Assembly (NCBI RefSeq): GCF_900188095.1
Contig: NZ_FZOT01000007.1
Coordinates: 101,760-165,759 of the forward strand
Reading direction: 5' to 3'
Source of the DNA: Noviherbaspirillum humi
Lineage (GTDB): Bacteria; Pseudomonadota; Gammaproteobacteria; Burkholderiales; Burkholderiaceae_D
Length of the DNA stretch: 64,000 nucleotides
This document shows, piece after piece, positions 48,209 through 58,100 of this stretch. The notes beneath the pieces were generated by a model. It was not told where the DNA came from. It searched no databases and saw only the letters and a list, made by a program, of their open reading frames with translations. The position numbers and the translations under genes are program-made. Every line of letters starts with the position of its first letter. Positions within the stretch are counted from its first letter, which is position 1.

Positions 48209-50812
48209 ATGACCGACGATTTCGCCAGTGACGACCGGGAAGACGGCCGGCCTGCTCCGCGCGACGGTGCGGCGAATGCCCCTCCGCCCGGAAGCGACAG
48301 CGGCTACGTGCGGCTGCGCGGCGCGCGCGAACACAACCTCAAGAACATCGACCTCGACATTCCGCGCAATGCGCTGGTGGTGTTCACCGGCATTTCCGGC
48401 TCGGGCAAGTCGTCGCTGGCCTTCGGCACGCTGTATGCGGAAGCCCAGCGCCGCTACCTGGAATCGGTCTCGCCCTATGCGCGCCGCCTGTTCCACCAGA
48501 TGCCGGTGCCGGAGGTGGACGACATCGACGGCCTGCCGCCGGCGGTGGCGCTGCAGCAGCAGCGCGGCGCGGCGACCGCGCGTTCCTCGGTCGGCAGCGT
48601 CACCACGCTGTCGAACTCGATCCGCATGCTGTACTCCCGCGCCGGCGACTATCCATCCGGTCAGGAGCTGCTCTACGCCGAATCCTTCTCGCCGAACACG
48701 CCGGAAGGCGCCTGCCCTGCCTGCCACGGTCTCGGCCGGGTGTACGAGGCCACCGAGCAGTCGATGGTGCCGGACGACAGCCTGACCATACGCGAGCGCG
48801 CGGTGGCGGCGTGGCCGCCAGCCTGGCACGGCCAGAACCTGCGCGACATCCTGGTCACGCTCGGCTACGACGTCGACACGCCCTGGCGCGATCTGCCGAA
48901 AAAGGACCGCGACTGGATCCTGTTCACCGACGAGCAGCCGACCGTCCCGGTGTATGCCGGCTTGACGCCGGCGGAAACCCGCCGCGCGCTCAAGCGCAAG
49001 GAAACGCCGAGCTACCAGGGCACCTTCACCAGCGCCCGCCGCTACGTGCTGGAAACCTTCGCCAACACTGAAAGCGCGGCGATGAAGAAGCGGGTCTCGC
49101 GCTACATGATCAGCACCGAGTGCCCGCTGTGCGAAGGCAAGCGCCTGCGGCGGGAATCGCTGTCAGTGACTTTCGCCGGCCGCGACATCGCCGAGTTTTC
49201 CCGCATTCCGCTGAAGAACCTGCACCGGCTGCTGCAGCCGTACGCAGAGGGCCGCGCCTCCGGCCAGTCGAAGGCGGCGAAGCAGCATCCGGAGAAGGCG
49301 ATCGTCACCCGCCGCATCGCGCAGGACCTGGTGGCGCGGCTGGCGGTGCTGCTCGACCTCGGCCTCGGCTATCTTACCCTGGAGCGCGGCACGCCGACGC
49401 TGTCGCCCGGCGAGCTGCAGCGCCTGCGCCTGGCGACCCAGGTGCGCTCCAACCTGTTCGGCGTGGTTTATGTGCTGGACGAACCCTCCGCCGGCCTGCA
49501 TCCGGCCGATACCGAGGCGCTGCTGCGGGCGCTGGACCGGCTCAAGGCCGCCGGCAATTCCCTGTTCGTGGTCGAGCATGCGCTCGGCGTGATCCGCCAT
49601 GCCGACTGGCTGGTCGATGTCGGGCCGGAAGCCGGCGAGCACGGCGGCCGCATCCTGTACAGCGGACCGCCGCCCGGCCTAGAGGCAATCGAAGCCTCCC
49701 ATACCCGGCGCTACCTGTTCCAGCGCGACCCGCCGACGCCGCGCGCGGTGCGGGAACCCGCCGGCTGGCTGCGTCTTGCCGGTATCAGCCGCAACAACCT
49801 GCAGCGCCTGGATGCCGCCTTTCCGCTCGGGGTGCTCACCGGCGTGAGCGGCGTCTCCGGCTCCGGCAAGTCCACGCTGGTGAGCCAGGTGCTGGTGGAA
49901 CTGGCGGCGGCCGAGCTCGGGCACGAACTGGCCGCCGAACCGGAGGAAGGCGAAGCGCTGGAGCAGGCGGCGCCGGCCACCACCGGCGGCCGCATCGCGG
50001 GCGGCATGGAGAGCATCCGACGGCTGGTGCAGGTGGACCAGAAGCCGATCGGCCGCACGCCGCGCTCCAACCTCGCCACCTATACCGGCCTGTTCGACCA
50101 TGTACGCAAGCTGTTCGCCGCCACCAAATCGGCCCGGGCGCGCAGATACGATGCCGGCCGCTTCTCCTTCAATGTTGCCAAGGGCCGCTGCGAGAATTGC
50201 GAAGGGGAAGGCTTCGTCATGGTCGAGCTGCTGTTCTTGCCCAGCGTCTATGCGCCCTGCCCGGTCTGCCGCGGCACCCGCTTCAATGCCAAGACGCTGG
50301 AAGTCACCTACCGCGACCGGAACATCGCCGAGGTGCTGGCAATGACGGTCGATGCCGCCTGGGCTTTCTTCGAGGAAGAACCCGCCGTGCGCCGGGCCCT
50401 GGGCGTGCTGCGCGAAGTCGGCCTGGGTTACCTGCGCCTGGGCCAGCCGGCGACCGAGCTCTCCGGCGGCGAAGCGCAGCGCATCAAGCTCGCCACGGAG
50501 CTCCAGCGCGCCACCCGCGGCGACAGCCTGTATGTGCTGGACGAGCCGACCACCGGCCTGCATCCGGCCGACGTCGACAGGCTGGTCGCGCAGCTGCAGA
50601 AGCTGGTGGACGCCGGCAATACCGTGGTGGTGGTGGAGCACGACATGCGCGTGCTGGCCGCCTGCGACTGGGTGATCGACATCGGTCCGGGCGCGGGCGA
50701 GGAAGGCGGAAAGGTGGTGGCGGCCGGCAAGCCGGCGGATGTCGCGGCCAGCTCGAGCAGCCGCACCGCCGGCTATCTCGCGCGTTATCTGCCGGCCAGC
50801 AATTCCGCTTGA
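48209..50812 (+). CDS. UvrA paralogue lacking the UvrB-binding domain (UvrA2-like)
   Basis: An 867-residue ABC-type DNA-binding ATPase. It has two ATPase halves: Walker [16 protein letters not shown] and [15 protein letters not shown]; signatures [14 protein letters not shown] (Pro replaces the second Gly) and [14 protein letters not shown]; Walker [15 protein letters not shown] and [13 protein letters not shown]. Zinc modules are [16 protein letters not shown] and CENCEGEG...CPVCRG. The segment [20 protein letters not shown] leads within about 40 residues to CPACHGLG, so the roughly 115-residue UvrB-binding domain is missing. UvrA2 proteins are linked to resistance to DNA-damaging drugs rather than normal excision repair. 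The 30-residue N-terminal leader is acidic and disordered. Confidence 0.93.
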   Translation: MTDDFASDDREDGRPAPRDGAANAPPPGSDSGYVRLRGAREHNLKNIDLDIPRNALVVFTGISGSGKSSLAFGTLYAEAQRRYLESVSPYARRLFHQMPVPEVDDIDGLPPAVALQQQRGAATARSSVGSVTTLSNSIRMLYSRAGDYPSGQELLYAESFSPNTPEGACPACHGLGRVYEATEQSMVPDDSLTIRERAVAAWPPAWHGQNLRDILVTLGYDVDTPWRDLPKKDRDWILFTDEQPTVPVYAGLTPAETRRALKRKETPSYQGTFTSARRYVLETFANTESAAMKKRVSRYMISTECPLCEGKRLRRESLSVTFAGRDIAEFSRIPLKNLHRLLQPYAEGRASGQSKAAKQHPEKAIVTRRIAQDLVARLAVLLDLGLGYLTLERGTPTLSPGELQRLRLATQVRSNLFGVVYVLDEPSAGLHPADTEALLRALDRLKAAGNSLFVVEHALGVIRHADWLVDVGPEAGEHGGRILYSGPPPGLEAIEASHTRRYLFQRDPPTPRAVREPAGWLRLAGISRNNLQRLDAAFPLGVLTGVSGVSGSGKSTLVSQVLVELAAAELGHELAAEPEEGEALEQAAPATTGGRIAGGMESIRRLVQVDQKPIGRTPRSNLATYTGLFDHVRKLFAATKSARARRYDAGRFSFNVAKGRCENCEGEGFVMVELLFLPSVYAPCPVCRGTRFNAKTLEVTYRDRNIAEVLAMTVDAAWAFFEEEPAVRRALGVLREVGLGYLRLGQPATELSGGEAQRIKLATELQRATRGDSLYVLDEPTTGLHPADVDRLVAQLQKLVDAGNTVVVVEHDMRVLAACDWVIDIGPGAGEEGGKVVAAGKPADVAASSSSRTAGYLARYLPASNSA

Positions 50813-51037
50813 ATTCTGTCCTCGCCAGCCCGCCTGGCAAGCCACTCCTCGTATCCGGACGGTGACTTTTGGTCGCCAGCCTGAGCTTGCCTTGTGCTAG
50901 ATCAGGCCGGGAACCGGATCATCGCCTAACTTGATTCGACTACATCGATTTCAACACAGCGATCTGCCAGGGCATCTCGGGGAGGCAGTGCAGTTTATTC
51001 AGCGGCCCGGTCCGCATCCTTCCTAGAGAGCTCAACC

Positions 51038-52900
51038 ATGCATATCCAAGATTGGAGTCGTCAACACTGGCGCATCGGCCTGCTCGCCGGCCTGTTCGCC
51101 GCCGGCCTGCAGGGCTGCGGCAGTTCCGACAACAGCAGCGTCCTGAGCGACGCCGGCGGCGTGCGCACGGCACGCGCCGACACGCCCGCCAGCGGTTCAA
51201 GCGCCACGGGTTCCGCCTCGGCGTCCGGCGCCAACGCCAGCAGTTCGAGCAGCGCCAGCAGCAGCAACGGTTCGATGACCCAGCTGCGCGCCGGCGCGGT
51301 GGCCTCGCCCGACGTCTACGGCGCCGACACCGCCAAGACCATCCTCGATGCCGGCGGCAACGCCATCGATGCGGCGGTGGCCGTCGCCTTCACCCTGGCG
51401 GTCACTTTCCCGAACGCCGGCAACATCGGCGGCGGCGGGTTCATGACCATCGTCAACGAAGGCACGCCCTACTTCCTCGACTACCGCGAGCGCGCGCCGA
51501 AGGCCGCCACCTCCACCATGTACCTGGATGCGAACGGCAACGTGATCCCGAACCTGAGCCTGATCGGCAACAAGGCCGTCGGCGTGCCGGGCACCGTGGC
51601 CGGCATGTGGGAAGCGCACAAGCGCTTCGGCCGCCTCACCTGGAGCCAGGTGCTCGCGCCCGCAATCGGTTATGCGCAGAACGGTTTCGTGCCGAACACT
51701 TCGGCTACCGCCGGCAGCATTCCCGGCACCAATTTCGACGCCTATTTCGGCGGCAAGCTCACCAGCGGCCAGAACTTCGTGCAGGCCGAGCTGGCGCAGA
51801 CGCTGACCCGCATCCGCGATCAAGGCGGTCCGGAGTTCTATAACGGCCAGACGGCGGACCTGCTGGTGGCCGAGATGCAGCGCGGGAACGGTCTCATCAC
51901 CAAGGAAGACCTGCAAAGCTACGCGCCGGTATGGCGCGACCCGGTGCAGATTCAGTGGCGCGGCGTGAACGTCATTACCGCGCCGCCCCCGAGTTCCGGC
52001 GGTTTCGGCATCGGCCAGCTGCTGAAGATGAAGGAGGCGCTCTCGCCGCAGTTCGCCATGGCGCCGCTCAACTCGGCGCAGTACATCCATCTCACCGCCG
52101 AAATGGAGAAACGGGTATTCGCCGACCGGGCGCAGTATCTGGGCGACCCGGACTTCTTCCAGATCCCGATGGACCAGCTGCTGGATGACGGCTACCTTGC
52201 CCGCCGCGCGGCCGAGGTGAATCCGTCCACGCCGACGCCGCTGGCCCAGGTGCAGCCGGGCCTCGGCACCATCACGCCGCCGCGCGACCCGAGCGCCGGC
52301 GAGAAGCCGCAAACGACTCATTTCTCCATCGTCGACCGGTGGGGCAATGCGGTGGGCAACACCTACACCCTGAACGGCTCCTACGGCAGCGGCGTGGTGG
52401 TGACCGGCGCCGGCTTCCTGCTCAACAACGAAATGGACGACTTCGCCAGCAAGCCCGGCGTGCCGAACCAGTTCGGCGTGGTCGGCGGCGACGTCAACGC
52501 CATCGAGCCGTTCAAGCGGCCGCTGTCGTCGATGAGCCCGACCATCGTCACCAGGGATGGCAAGGTCTCGCTGGTGCTCGGCACGCCGGGCGGCTCGCGC
52601 ATCTTCACTTCGGTGTACCAGGTGCTGGTGGACGTGGTGGACTACGGCTGGCCGCTGGCCGAGGCGCAGGCCCAGGCGCGCTTCCACCATCAACTGCTGC
52701 CGGACAACGTGATCGAGTACGAGGCCGACAAGATTCCGAAGGCGACGGTGGACAACCTCACCGCCCGCGGCTGGATCATGAAGCCGGGCCTGCAGGGCGG
52801 CGCCAACATCGAGGCGATCCAGGTGATCGGCGATACGCCCTTCCCGGTATCCGATCCGCGCGGCAAGGGTGTGTCGCGGGTGATCGAGCCGGTGCAGTAA
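51038..52900 (+). CDS. Gamma-glutamyltransferase, lipoprotein form
   Basis: A 620-residue precursor of gamma-glutamyltransferase, which hydrolyses or transfers gamma-glutamyl groups of glutathione. The signal ends at a lipobox (AAGLQGC), followed by a 50-residue Ser/Ala/Gly linker, both unusual for this normally soluble periplasmic enzyme. The catalytic part starts with AVASPDVYGADTAKTILDAG. The autoprocessing and catalytic Thr is in KPQTTHFSIVDRWGNAVG, giving a large subunit of about 430 residues and a small one of about 190. SSMSPTIVTRDG and GTPGGSRIFTSV are conserved substrate-binding segments. The ATG is at 51038. A strong terminator follows at 52973-53004. An M20 peptidase gene is next. 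Confidence 0.93.
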   Translation: MHIQDWSRQHWRIGLLAGLFAAGLQGCGSSDNSSVLSDAGGVRTARADTPASGSSATGSASASGANASSSSSASSSNGSMTQLRAGAVASPDVYGADTAKTILDAGGNAIDAAVAVAFTLAVTFPNAGNIGGGGFMTIVNEGTPYFLDYRERAPKAATSTMYLDANGNVIPNLSLIGNKAVGVPGTVAGMWEAHKRFGRLTWSQVLAPAIGYAQNGFVPNTSATAGSIPGTNFDAYFGGKLTSGQNFVQAELAQTLTRIRDQGGPEFYNGQTADLLVAEMQRGNGLITKEDLQSYAPVWRDPVQIQWRGVNVITAPPPSSGGFGIGQLLKMKEALSPQFAMAPLNSAQYIHLTAEMEKRVFADRAQYLGDPDFFQIPMDQLLDDGYLARRAAEVNPSTPTPLAQVQPGLGTITPPRDPSAGEKPQTTHFSIVDRWGNAVGNTYTLNGSYGSGVVVTGAGFLLNNEMDDFASKPGVPNQFGVVGGDVNAIEPFKRPLSSMSPTIVTRDGKVSLVLGTPGGSRIFTSVYQVLVDVVDYGWPLAEAQAQARFHHQLLPDNVIEYEADKIPKATVDNLTARGWIMKPGLQGGANIEAIQVIGDTPFPVSDPRGKGVSRVIEPVQ

Positions 52901-53215
52901 AGGAGGCAGGCACGGGCGTTTCACCGGCGACTCAGGTGGCGCCCCCGATGTGAGCGACGCTTTGCCGTTCACAGCCCCTCGTTTCAGCAACGAGGGGCTT
53001 TTTTGATGCAGCGCTGGGCCCTACTTCCAGTAGCCAGGAGAGCGGTTGGGATTGATGGCGGGTTCGCCGGTCTTGAGGTGCTCGCGGGTTATTTGCTGCA
53101 GATTGGGCACGCTCGTATTTTCAGCAGGCAATGCGCTGATACAATCAACGGAAGAAGCAACGCTTTCGTCATCCGCAAGTGCCTGCCCAATGGCGCTTCC
53201 CGTCCTGGAGAAAAC
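52901..53215. other. Intergenic region between the GGT and M20 peptidase genes
   Basis: Carries the terminator at 52973-53004. From about 53110 onward a GC-poorer stretch probably holds the promoter of the M20 peptidase gene, whose GGAG site is at 53207-53210. No gene is seen. Confidence 0.5.
52973..53004 (+). terminator. Rho-independent terminator after the GGT gene
   Basis: Perfect 11-bp stem AGCCCCTCGTT / AACGAGGGGCT with loop TCAGC, followed by a run of T (TTTTTTG). It is a textbook intrinsic terminator about 70 bases after the GGT stop. Confidence 0.93.
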
Positions 53216-54439
53216 ATGAAGTCCTGCTTGCTTGCCTGCGGTATCCTCAGCCTCTCTGCAGCGGCGTTCGCTGCGCCTGACAAGAACTTGCTGGCACTGG
53301 CCGAAGCGCACAAGCCAGCCTTCATCGAAGAACTCAAAACGCTGGTCAATATCGATTCCGGCACGGACGACGCAAAGGGGCTCGGACAGGTGGAGCAACT
53401 CCTTGCCACGCGGCTGAAGGAACTCGGCGCCAACGTGGATATCCTTGCTGCGCCCCCGGCGGCCGGCAAGGTGGTGGTGGGCACCCTGGAAGGCTCAGGG
53501 ACCAAGAGCTTCATGCTGATGATCCACTACGACACCGTGTTTTCCCCGGGTGATGCGGCAAAGCGACCGTTCCGCATGGACGGCAACAAGGCGTACGGCC
53601 CGGGCGTTGCCGACGCCAAAGGCGGAGCGGCCATGATCATTCATGGGCTGCAGATGCTGAAAGAACGCAGCAACCGCCAGTACAAGCGCATTACCGTTGT
53701 GTTCAATCCGGATGAGGAAAAGAGTTCGCTCGGCTCGCGCGCCGTGATCACCCGGCTCGCGCCGGATCACGACTATGTGTTTTCCTACGAACCGCCGGAA
53801 AAGGAAAATGTCGCCGTGGCGACCAACGGCATCGCCTATGTGCATTTGAACGTCAAGGGCAAGGCCTCGCATGCCGGCTCGGCGCCCGAACAGGGACGCA
53901 ATGCGGCCATCGAGCTGGCCAACCAGCTGGTGCAGCTCAAAGACCTTGGGAATCCCGCCAAGGGCACGACGGTTAACTGGACGGTGTTACAGAGCGGAGA
54001 GAAGGTCAACATCATCCCGGATTCGGCAAAGGCGACCGCCGACATGCGCATGTCCGACCTGACCGAAATCGAACGGGTGCAGCGCGATGCGTCGGCCATC
54101 GTGCAAAAGAAGCTGATTCCGGAGACGGAGGTGACGGTGCGGGTGGAGAATCGCCGGCCGCCATTCAGCAAGAATCCGGCCAGCGACAAACTGGCGACGG
54201 TCGCCCAGACGATCTACCAGGAACTGGGCCAGTCCCTCACGCCAGTTTCGATGCGCTTCGGCACGGATGCCGGCTTTGCGTATCAAGGCAACGGCAAACC
54301 GGCGGTTCTGGAGACCATGGGGATCGTTGGCGAGCGCATTCACAGCGCCGACGAGTTTGCCGATCTCGACAGCATCGTGCCGCGACTGTATCTGACAGTG
54401 CGCATGATTGAAACCTTGTCGCAGTCGGTGCCAGATTGA
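53216..54439 (+). CDS. M20 family metallopeptidase, glutamate carboxypeptidase-like
   Basis: A 407-residue secreted peptidase with a signal peptide (MKSCLLACGILSLSAAAFAA) and mature start PDKNLLALAEAHKPAFIEEL. Zinc ligands of the M20 family are visible: His in LMIHYDTVFSPG, Asp in YGPGVADAKGGAAM, Glu-Glu in VVFNPDEEKSSLG, and a later His in IVGERIHSADEFADLDS. The dimerisation (lid) domain spans about 205-315 (VHLNVKGKASHAGSAPEQGR). The family includes carboxypeptidase G2, which removes C-terminal Glu from folates. The ATG at 53216 has GGAG. The neighbouring gamma-glutamyltransferase lipoprotein suggests glutamate or peptide scavenging in the envelope. Confidence 0.92.
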   Translation: MKSCLLACGILSLSAAAFAAPDKNLLALAEAHKPAFIEELKTLVNIDSGTDDAKGLGQVEQLLATRLKELGANVDILAAPPAAGKVVVGTLEGSGTKSFMLMIHYDTVFSPGDAAKRPFRMDGNKAYGPGVADAKGGAAMIIHGLQMLKERSNRQYKRITVVFNPDEEKSSLGSRAVITRLAPDHDYVFSYEPPEKENVAVATNGIAYVHLNVKGKASHAGSAPEQGRNAAIELANQLVQLKDLGNPAKGTTVNWTVLQSGEKVNIIPDSAKATADMRMSDLTEIERVQRDASAIVQKKLIPETEVTVRVENRRPPFSKNPASDKLATVAQTIYQELGQSLTPVSMRFGTDAGFAYQGNGKPAVLETMGIVGERIHSADEFADLDSIVPRLYLTVRMIETLSQSVPD

Positions 54440-54548
54440 TGCGGCAGATCGATCAAGCACGGTGAAGACGGCGGCACTGGAGGCGGCAGCAGGCGTTTCC
54501 CTTGCGGCTTAGGTCGGCGTCTTACGCTCAAGGCTTTGCCGTTCGCAG

Positions 54549-54577
54549 CCTCTCATTCCAGCGGAGTGAGGGGATTT
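54549..54577 (+). terminator. Weak terminator after the M20 peptidase gene
   Basis: An imperfect 9-bp stem CCTCTCATT / AGTGAGGGG (with G-U pairs) followed by ATTT. The surrounding sequence (CTTTGCCGTTC...CAGCC...CTC) resembles the stronger terminator at 52961-53004, as if both derive from one copied element. Confidence 0.45.
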
Positions 54578-54664
54578 CCTGATGGAATTTCCTTGCGGGG
54601 AAGCGCTTCCCCGGATATCGGAGGAAGCGCGAGGAACTTGCCTGGACAAGCCGGGCAGGCATTC

Positions 54665-54973
54665 TCAGTGAATTGCCGCTTGCTCGGCAAACTGAACGAT
54701 CACCGTGCCTTCGGTGACTTTGGGAGGGCTTGCATTGATACCCGACGCATTGTTCTTGATCCAGTCTCGTGCAACCCTCAGGCTTTCGTCGGCACCCGTC
54801 TTGTCGGTGCAGACGGTGATGGATACCCCGCCATCGCCGGTCCGGAGCAAGGTGTAGCTGACGATGCCGGACACTTTCTGCAGCGTGGATTGAACGTCGG
54901 ACTTGCGGCTTTCAAGGATATCGAAAAGCTGGGGCGCGCCAGCACCCGTATAGGTTCTAATGACGGCATGCAT
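54665..54973 (-). CDS. Small alpha/beta protein, possibly dimeric barrel-like
   Basis: A 102-residue cytoplasmic protein. The ATG at 54973 has AAGGAG with good spacing; longer upstream frames lack a site. The pattern MHAVIRTYTGAGAPQLFDIL, then VSGIVSYTLLRTGDGGVSIT and CTDKTGADESLRVARDWIKN resembles dimeric alpha-beta barrel (antibiotic-monooxygenase-like) proteins. No catalytic residue is evident. It is monocistronic. Function unknown. Confidence 0.78.
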   Translation of the reverse strand: MHAVIRTYTGAGAPQLFDILESRKSDVQSTLQKVSGIVSYTLLRTGDGGVSITVCTDKTGADESLRVARDWIKNNASGINASPPKVTEGTVIVQFAEQAAIH

Positions 54974-55281
54974 GTTGATCTCCTTTGTGGACTGATCGTC
55001 CTCATGGAACATCGCCACCGCAAAATGGCCATACCTTTCCCTCGCCATGCTTGCGGCGTCTGAACCGGGAGAGTTGCCTGATCCGCTGACCGCGAAGGGG
55101 GTGACGGAACGGCAACCGTGTGACGGCCCGGTTCGCCTATTGAGCATAGCTTCCGGCTGGCGCGATGCAAGCGCTTTGAACGGATCATGCCCATGCAGCC
55201 ATGGGGGGCATTTTCATCCCCGGCTGAATCGGGAAGCCGAGCCGAAGAAATCCAGCGCCAGCCAATGTCATTGCCGCGCCG
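54974..55281. other. Intergenic region
   Basis: About 310 bases between two minus-strand genes. It presumably holds the promoter of the small dimeric-barrel-like gene, with no recognisable operator, hairpin with a T-run or gene. Confidence 0.4.
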
Positions 55282-56136
55282 TCACCGGAGCAGATCCGCT
55301 TCAGCGCTCACATCCCAGCAGGCGGCGGTGAAATTCACCGTATCGCCGTTCACGAATCGGTCGAATCTAGGCCGCACGATTGCAATAACGTGCTGGCGTG
55401 TATTTTCGTCGGCCTGCTGCAGCGCGCGGCCGACAGGCCCCATGCTGCCCAGGTAGGCGAGCAGCTCGCTTTCGGGAAAAGTGCATGCCACATCGATCGG
55501 CTCGATCTCGATTGCTGTCCAGCCGCTGGATTGCAGGATGTCACGAATCCGTTCGCCGCGCGCGAAGGCGAACTGGCCAGGTTCATCCGGGCGGCGCGGG
55601 GGAAGCTGCGGCAGCATGGGCCTGGCGGCCTGCTCCGCCATCGTCATGAAGGGATTCTCCTCGGCGCCGCGCCAGGCGATGAAGCGCAGCCCCGCTCCGG
55701 GGCGCGCCGCCTGCCGCAGGTTGCGAAAAGCGGCGGTGAAGTCCTCGAAGAACATGACGCCGAAGCGAGAGATGATCAGGTCGAAGCCGGCCGGCGTGAA
55801 GGCATGGGTCTGCGCATCGTCGCGGAGGAAACGCACCGGCAGGCCCTCGGTCGCCCCGCGCTTTTCGGCGGCGTCGATCATGGGCCGCGAGATATCAATG
55901 CCGACGCAGCTGCCGGCCGATCCGAGCCGCCGGGCGGCCGCCACCGTCGTGCCGCCCGTGCCGCAGCCGACATCGAGAACCTGCATCTGCGCCCCGCGCG
56001 GAACGGCCTGGACGAGCCTTTCCTCCAGGGGCTGGAACATGACATCGAGCAGTGCCTGGGTGTCGACCCATGCCTGCGCGCTGCTGCCTTTCCAGTCGAT
56101 CGCCGGTCTGTCGTTGCCTGTGCCTGACGTACTCAT
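55282..56136 (-). CDS. SAM-dependent class I methyltransferase
   Basis: A 284-residue cytoplasmic methyltransferase. The SAM-binding motif I is LDVGCGTGGTTVAAARRLG, followed by the acidic ribose-binding residue in CVGIDISRPMIDAA. A motif IV-like segment is FDLIISRFGVMFFEDFTAAF. The ATG at 56136 has GGAGG; a longer start at 56202 is less likely. The target molecule is unknown. The TspO gene lies just upstream (78 bases) on the same strand. Confidence 0.9.
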   Translation of the reverse strand: MSTSGTGNDRPAIDWKGSSAQAWVDTQALLDVMFQPLEERLVQAVPRGAQMQVLDVGCGTGGTTVAAARRLGSAGSCVGIDISRPMIDAAEKRGATEGLPVRFLRDDAQTHAFTPAGFDLIISRFGVMFFEDFTAAFRNLRQAARPGAGLRFIAWRGAEENPFMTMAEQAARPMLPQLPPRRPDEPGQFAFARGERIRDILQSSGWTAIEIEPIDVACTFPESELLAYLGSMGPVGRALQQADENTRQHVIAIVRPRFDRFVNGDTVNFTAACWDVSAEADLLR

Positions 56137-56214
56137 GATTCGCTCCTCCCGCTGGTGATATGGATTCGCGTCACTTGCAACCGCTCGGGCTGGAAGTGAC
56201 AATCGTCTTGCCGC

Positions 56215-56715
56215 TCAGCCGCCCAGAAGCGAGGGATTCGCCCGCCACACCGCGAAATTCAGCACCGCCGCGAAGCTCACCCATAGAAGATAGGGCATCA
56301 ACAGCAGCGCAGCGAGCGGCCGCAATCGCCGGAAAGCGGCAATGGTGAGCACGATCAGCAGCCATAGCAGCAGGATGTCGACGAAGGCCGGCCCGCCGAG
56401 ATGCCATGCGAAGAAGAGCCAGCTCCACAGGGCATTGACCGCCAGCTGCGCCAAGAACAGGGTCAGCGCCGTCCGCGCATGAGCGAAGCCGCGTTCGCGC
56501 CACGCCAGCCAGGCGGCGACGGCCATCAGCGCATAGAGCACGGTCCACACCGGGCCGAACACCGCGGCCGGCGGCGCCCAGGACGGGCGAACGAGCTGCG
56601 CATAGAAGGCGCCGGCATGCACCGACGCGGCGGCGCCGATGCCGGCGGCAGCGAAGCATACCGCCAGCCAGGCCAGCAGGCCGATGAACCGGGTTCTCAT
56701 GGAATCCACCGTCAT
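56215..56715 (-). CDS. TspO/MBR family membrane protein
   Basis: A 166-residue inner- or outer-membrane protein with five predicted helices, of the tryptophan-rich sensory protein family that binds porphyrins and sterol-like ligands. Hallmarks: RPSWAPPAAVFGPVWTVLYA, NALWSWLFFAWHLGG and PYLLWVSFAAVLNFAVWRAN. The start at 56715 is supported by a GAGCGAGC-type site; ATG 56700 is an alternative. It may be co-transcribed with the downstream methyltransferase. TspO proteins affect tetrapyrrole and stress responses; no pathway partner is nearby. Confidence 0.93.
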   Translation of the reverse strand: MTVDSMRTRFIGLLAWLAVCFAAAGIGAAASVHAGAFYAQLVRPSWAPPAAVFGPVWTVLYALMAVAAWLAWRERGFAHARTALTLFLAQLAVNALWSWLFFAWHLGGPAFVDILLLWLLIVLTIAAFRRLRPLAALLLMPYLLWVSFAAVLNFAVWRANPSLLGG

Positions 56716-56945
56716 GCTCGCTCCTTGAATCGATACGCCGGCGAATGCCTGGCGCCGGGTACTATAGCACCCGCCTCTCCCTGCTACGGCCGGTCTTGGC
56801 CGGTGATGCGATCACAATCGATGCCTCGTTTCTGCGGAGGATGGAGGGATTCAAACCGGAACGTGCAGAGTCGGCGCGGCGCCCGCCGAAGAGCCGCAGA
56901 GCTGAACCGCCGGGCCGCGCATTGATGCGGAAAAAAGGGCGATCG

Positions 56946-58100
56946 TCAGCGCTCGCCGAGCGACTCCGACATGGTCTTGGAGATCGGCTTGGTCAGGTAG
57001 CGCAGCACCGTCTGCTTGCCGGTCTTGATCTCGATGCTGCCCGTCATGCCTGGCTGGATGTCGATCTTCTCGTCGCCGCGGCGCGGCAGGTTGCGGCCGC
57101 TGGTGCGCACCTGCAGCCGGTAGTAGGGTTGCTCGCCGTTTCGGTTCTCCTCGCTCAGGGTGTCGGCGCTCAGGTAGCTGACCTTGCCGAGCAGCGTGCC
57201 ATAGATGCTGTAGTCATAGGCATCTAGCTTCACCACCGCATCCAGCCCGGGCTTGACGAAGGCGATGTCGGCCGGCTTCACCTTGGCTTCGATGATGAGA
57301 TCGTCGTCCACCGGCACGAGCTGCATCACCTCCTCGCCCGGACGGGCGACACCGCCGAGCGTGGTCAGCCTTACATTGCGCACCACGCCATCCATGGGCG
57401 CGCGCAGCTCCGTGAAGTCGAGCAGTTCCTTGCGCTGCGCCAGCACCTGGCGCGCGCCGGACAGGTCTTCCTGGGCCTTCACCAACTCAGCCTGGCTGTC
57501 CTGCAGGTATTTGTTGCGGCGGTTCGTGATCTGCGCCTCGAGGTCCACTACCTGTCGCTGCAGCTTGATGACATCGGCCCGCGAGACGTCGCCGGTCTTC
57601 AGCAAGGGCAGGTTCATCTCCAGTTCTTCCCGCACCAGCCGGCTGGCATTCTCCAGCGCCGCCACTTCCTGCCGCAAGGCGCCCTGGCGCTTGGCGAACA
57701 GCGTGGCCTGGTTGAGGCGGAATTCCTGATAGCGGGCCATCTCCGCAGGGAATTTCGGCTGGCCGCCGAACACCTCCGCCTGCAGCCGCGCCACCGCCAT
57801 TTCCAGGGCGGCGACCTTGGCCTCGCTTTCGAGAAAACCGGCTTCGGCCTTGGTTCGATCGAAGCGTGCCAGCAGCTGGCCGCGCTTGACCGCCGTGCCT
57901 TCGCGCACCGGCAACTCGGCCAGCACGCCGCCCTCCGGCACCTGGATCACCTGGTTGCGGGAGTTGGCGATCACCTGGCCATTGGCTCGCGTGATCTGGT
58001 CCAGTTCGGCCCAGTTGGCCCAGGCGATGAAGCCGCCCATCGCCAGAGCGCTGCACCAGATCAGCAGCCGTCCCGGCCGTGCGTCGTCTTGCTGTTTCAT
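56946..58100 (-). CDS. HlyD-family adaptor of type I secretion system
   Basis: A 384-residue membrane fusion protein that bridges the inner-membrane ABC exporter and the outer-membrane channel. There is one N-terminal membrane helix at about 10-30 (LLIWCSALAMGGFIAWANWA). The lipoyl/barrel part shows NQVIQVPEGGVLAELPVREG, then a long coiled coil at about 90-215 (MNLPLLKTGDVSRADVIKLQ), and a beta-barrel VVRNVRLTTLGGVARPGEEV. The C-terminal RLQVRTSGRNLPRRGDEKID then IQPGMTGSIEIKTG is typical of HlyD/LapC adaptors. The gene overlaps the exporter gene by four bases. It is the last gene of the operon. Confidence 0.94.
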   Translation of the reverse strand: MKQQDDARPGRLLIWCSALAMGGFIAWANWAELDQITRANGQVIANSRNQVIQVPEGGVLAELPVREGTAVKRGQLLARFDRTKAEAGFLESEAKVAALEMAVARLQAEVFGGQPKFPAEMARYQEFRLNQATLFAKRQGALRQEVAALENASRLVREELEMNLPLLKTGDVSRADVIKLQRQVVDLEAQITNRRNKYLQDSQAELVKAQEDLSGARQVLAQRKELLDFTELRAPMDGVVRNVRLTTLGGVARPGEEVMQLVPVDDDLIIEAKVKPADIAFVKPGLDAVVKLDAYDYSIYGTLLGKVSYLSADTLSEENRNGEQPYYRLQVRTSGRNLPRRGDEKIDIQPGMTGSIEIKTGKQTVLRYLTKPISKTMSESLGER

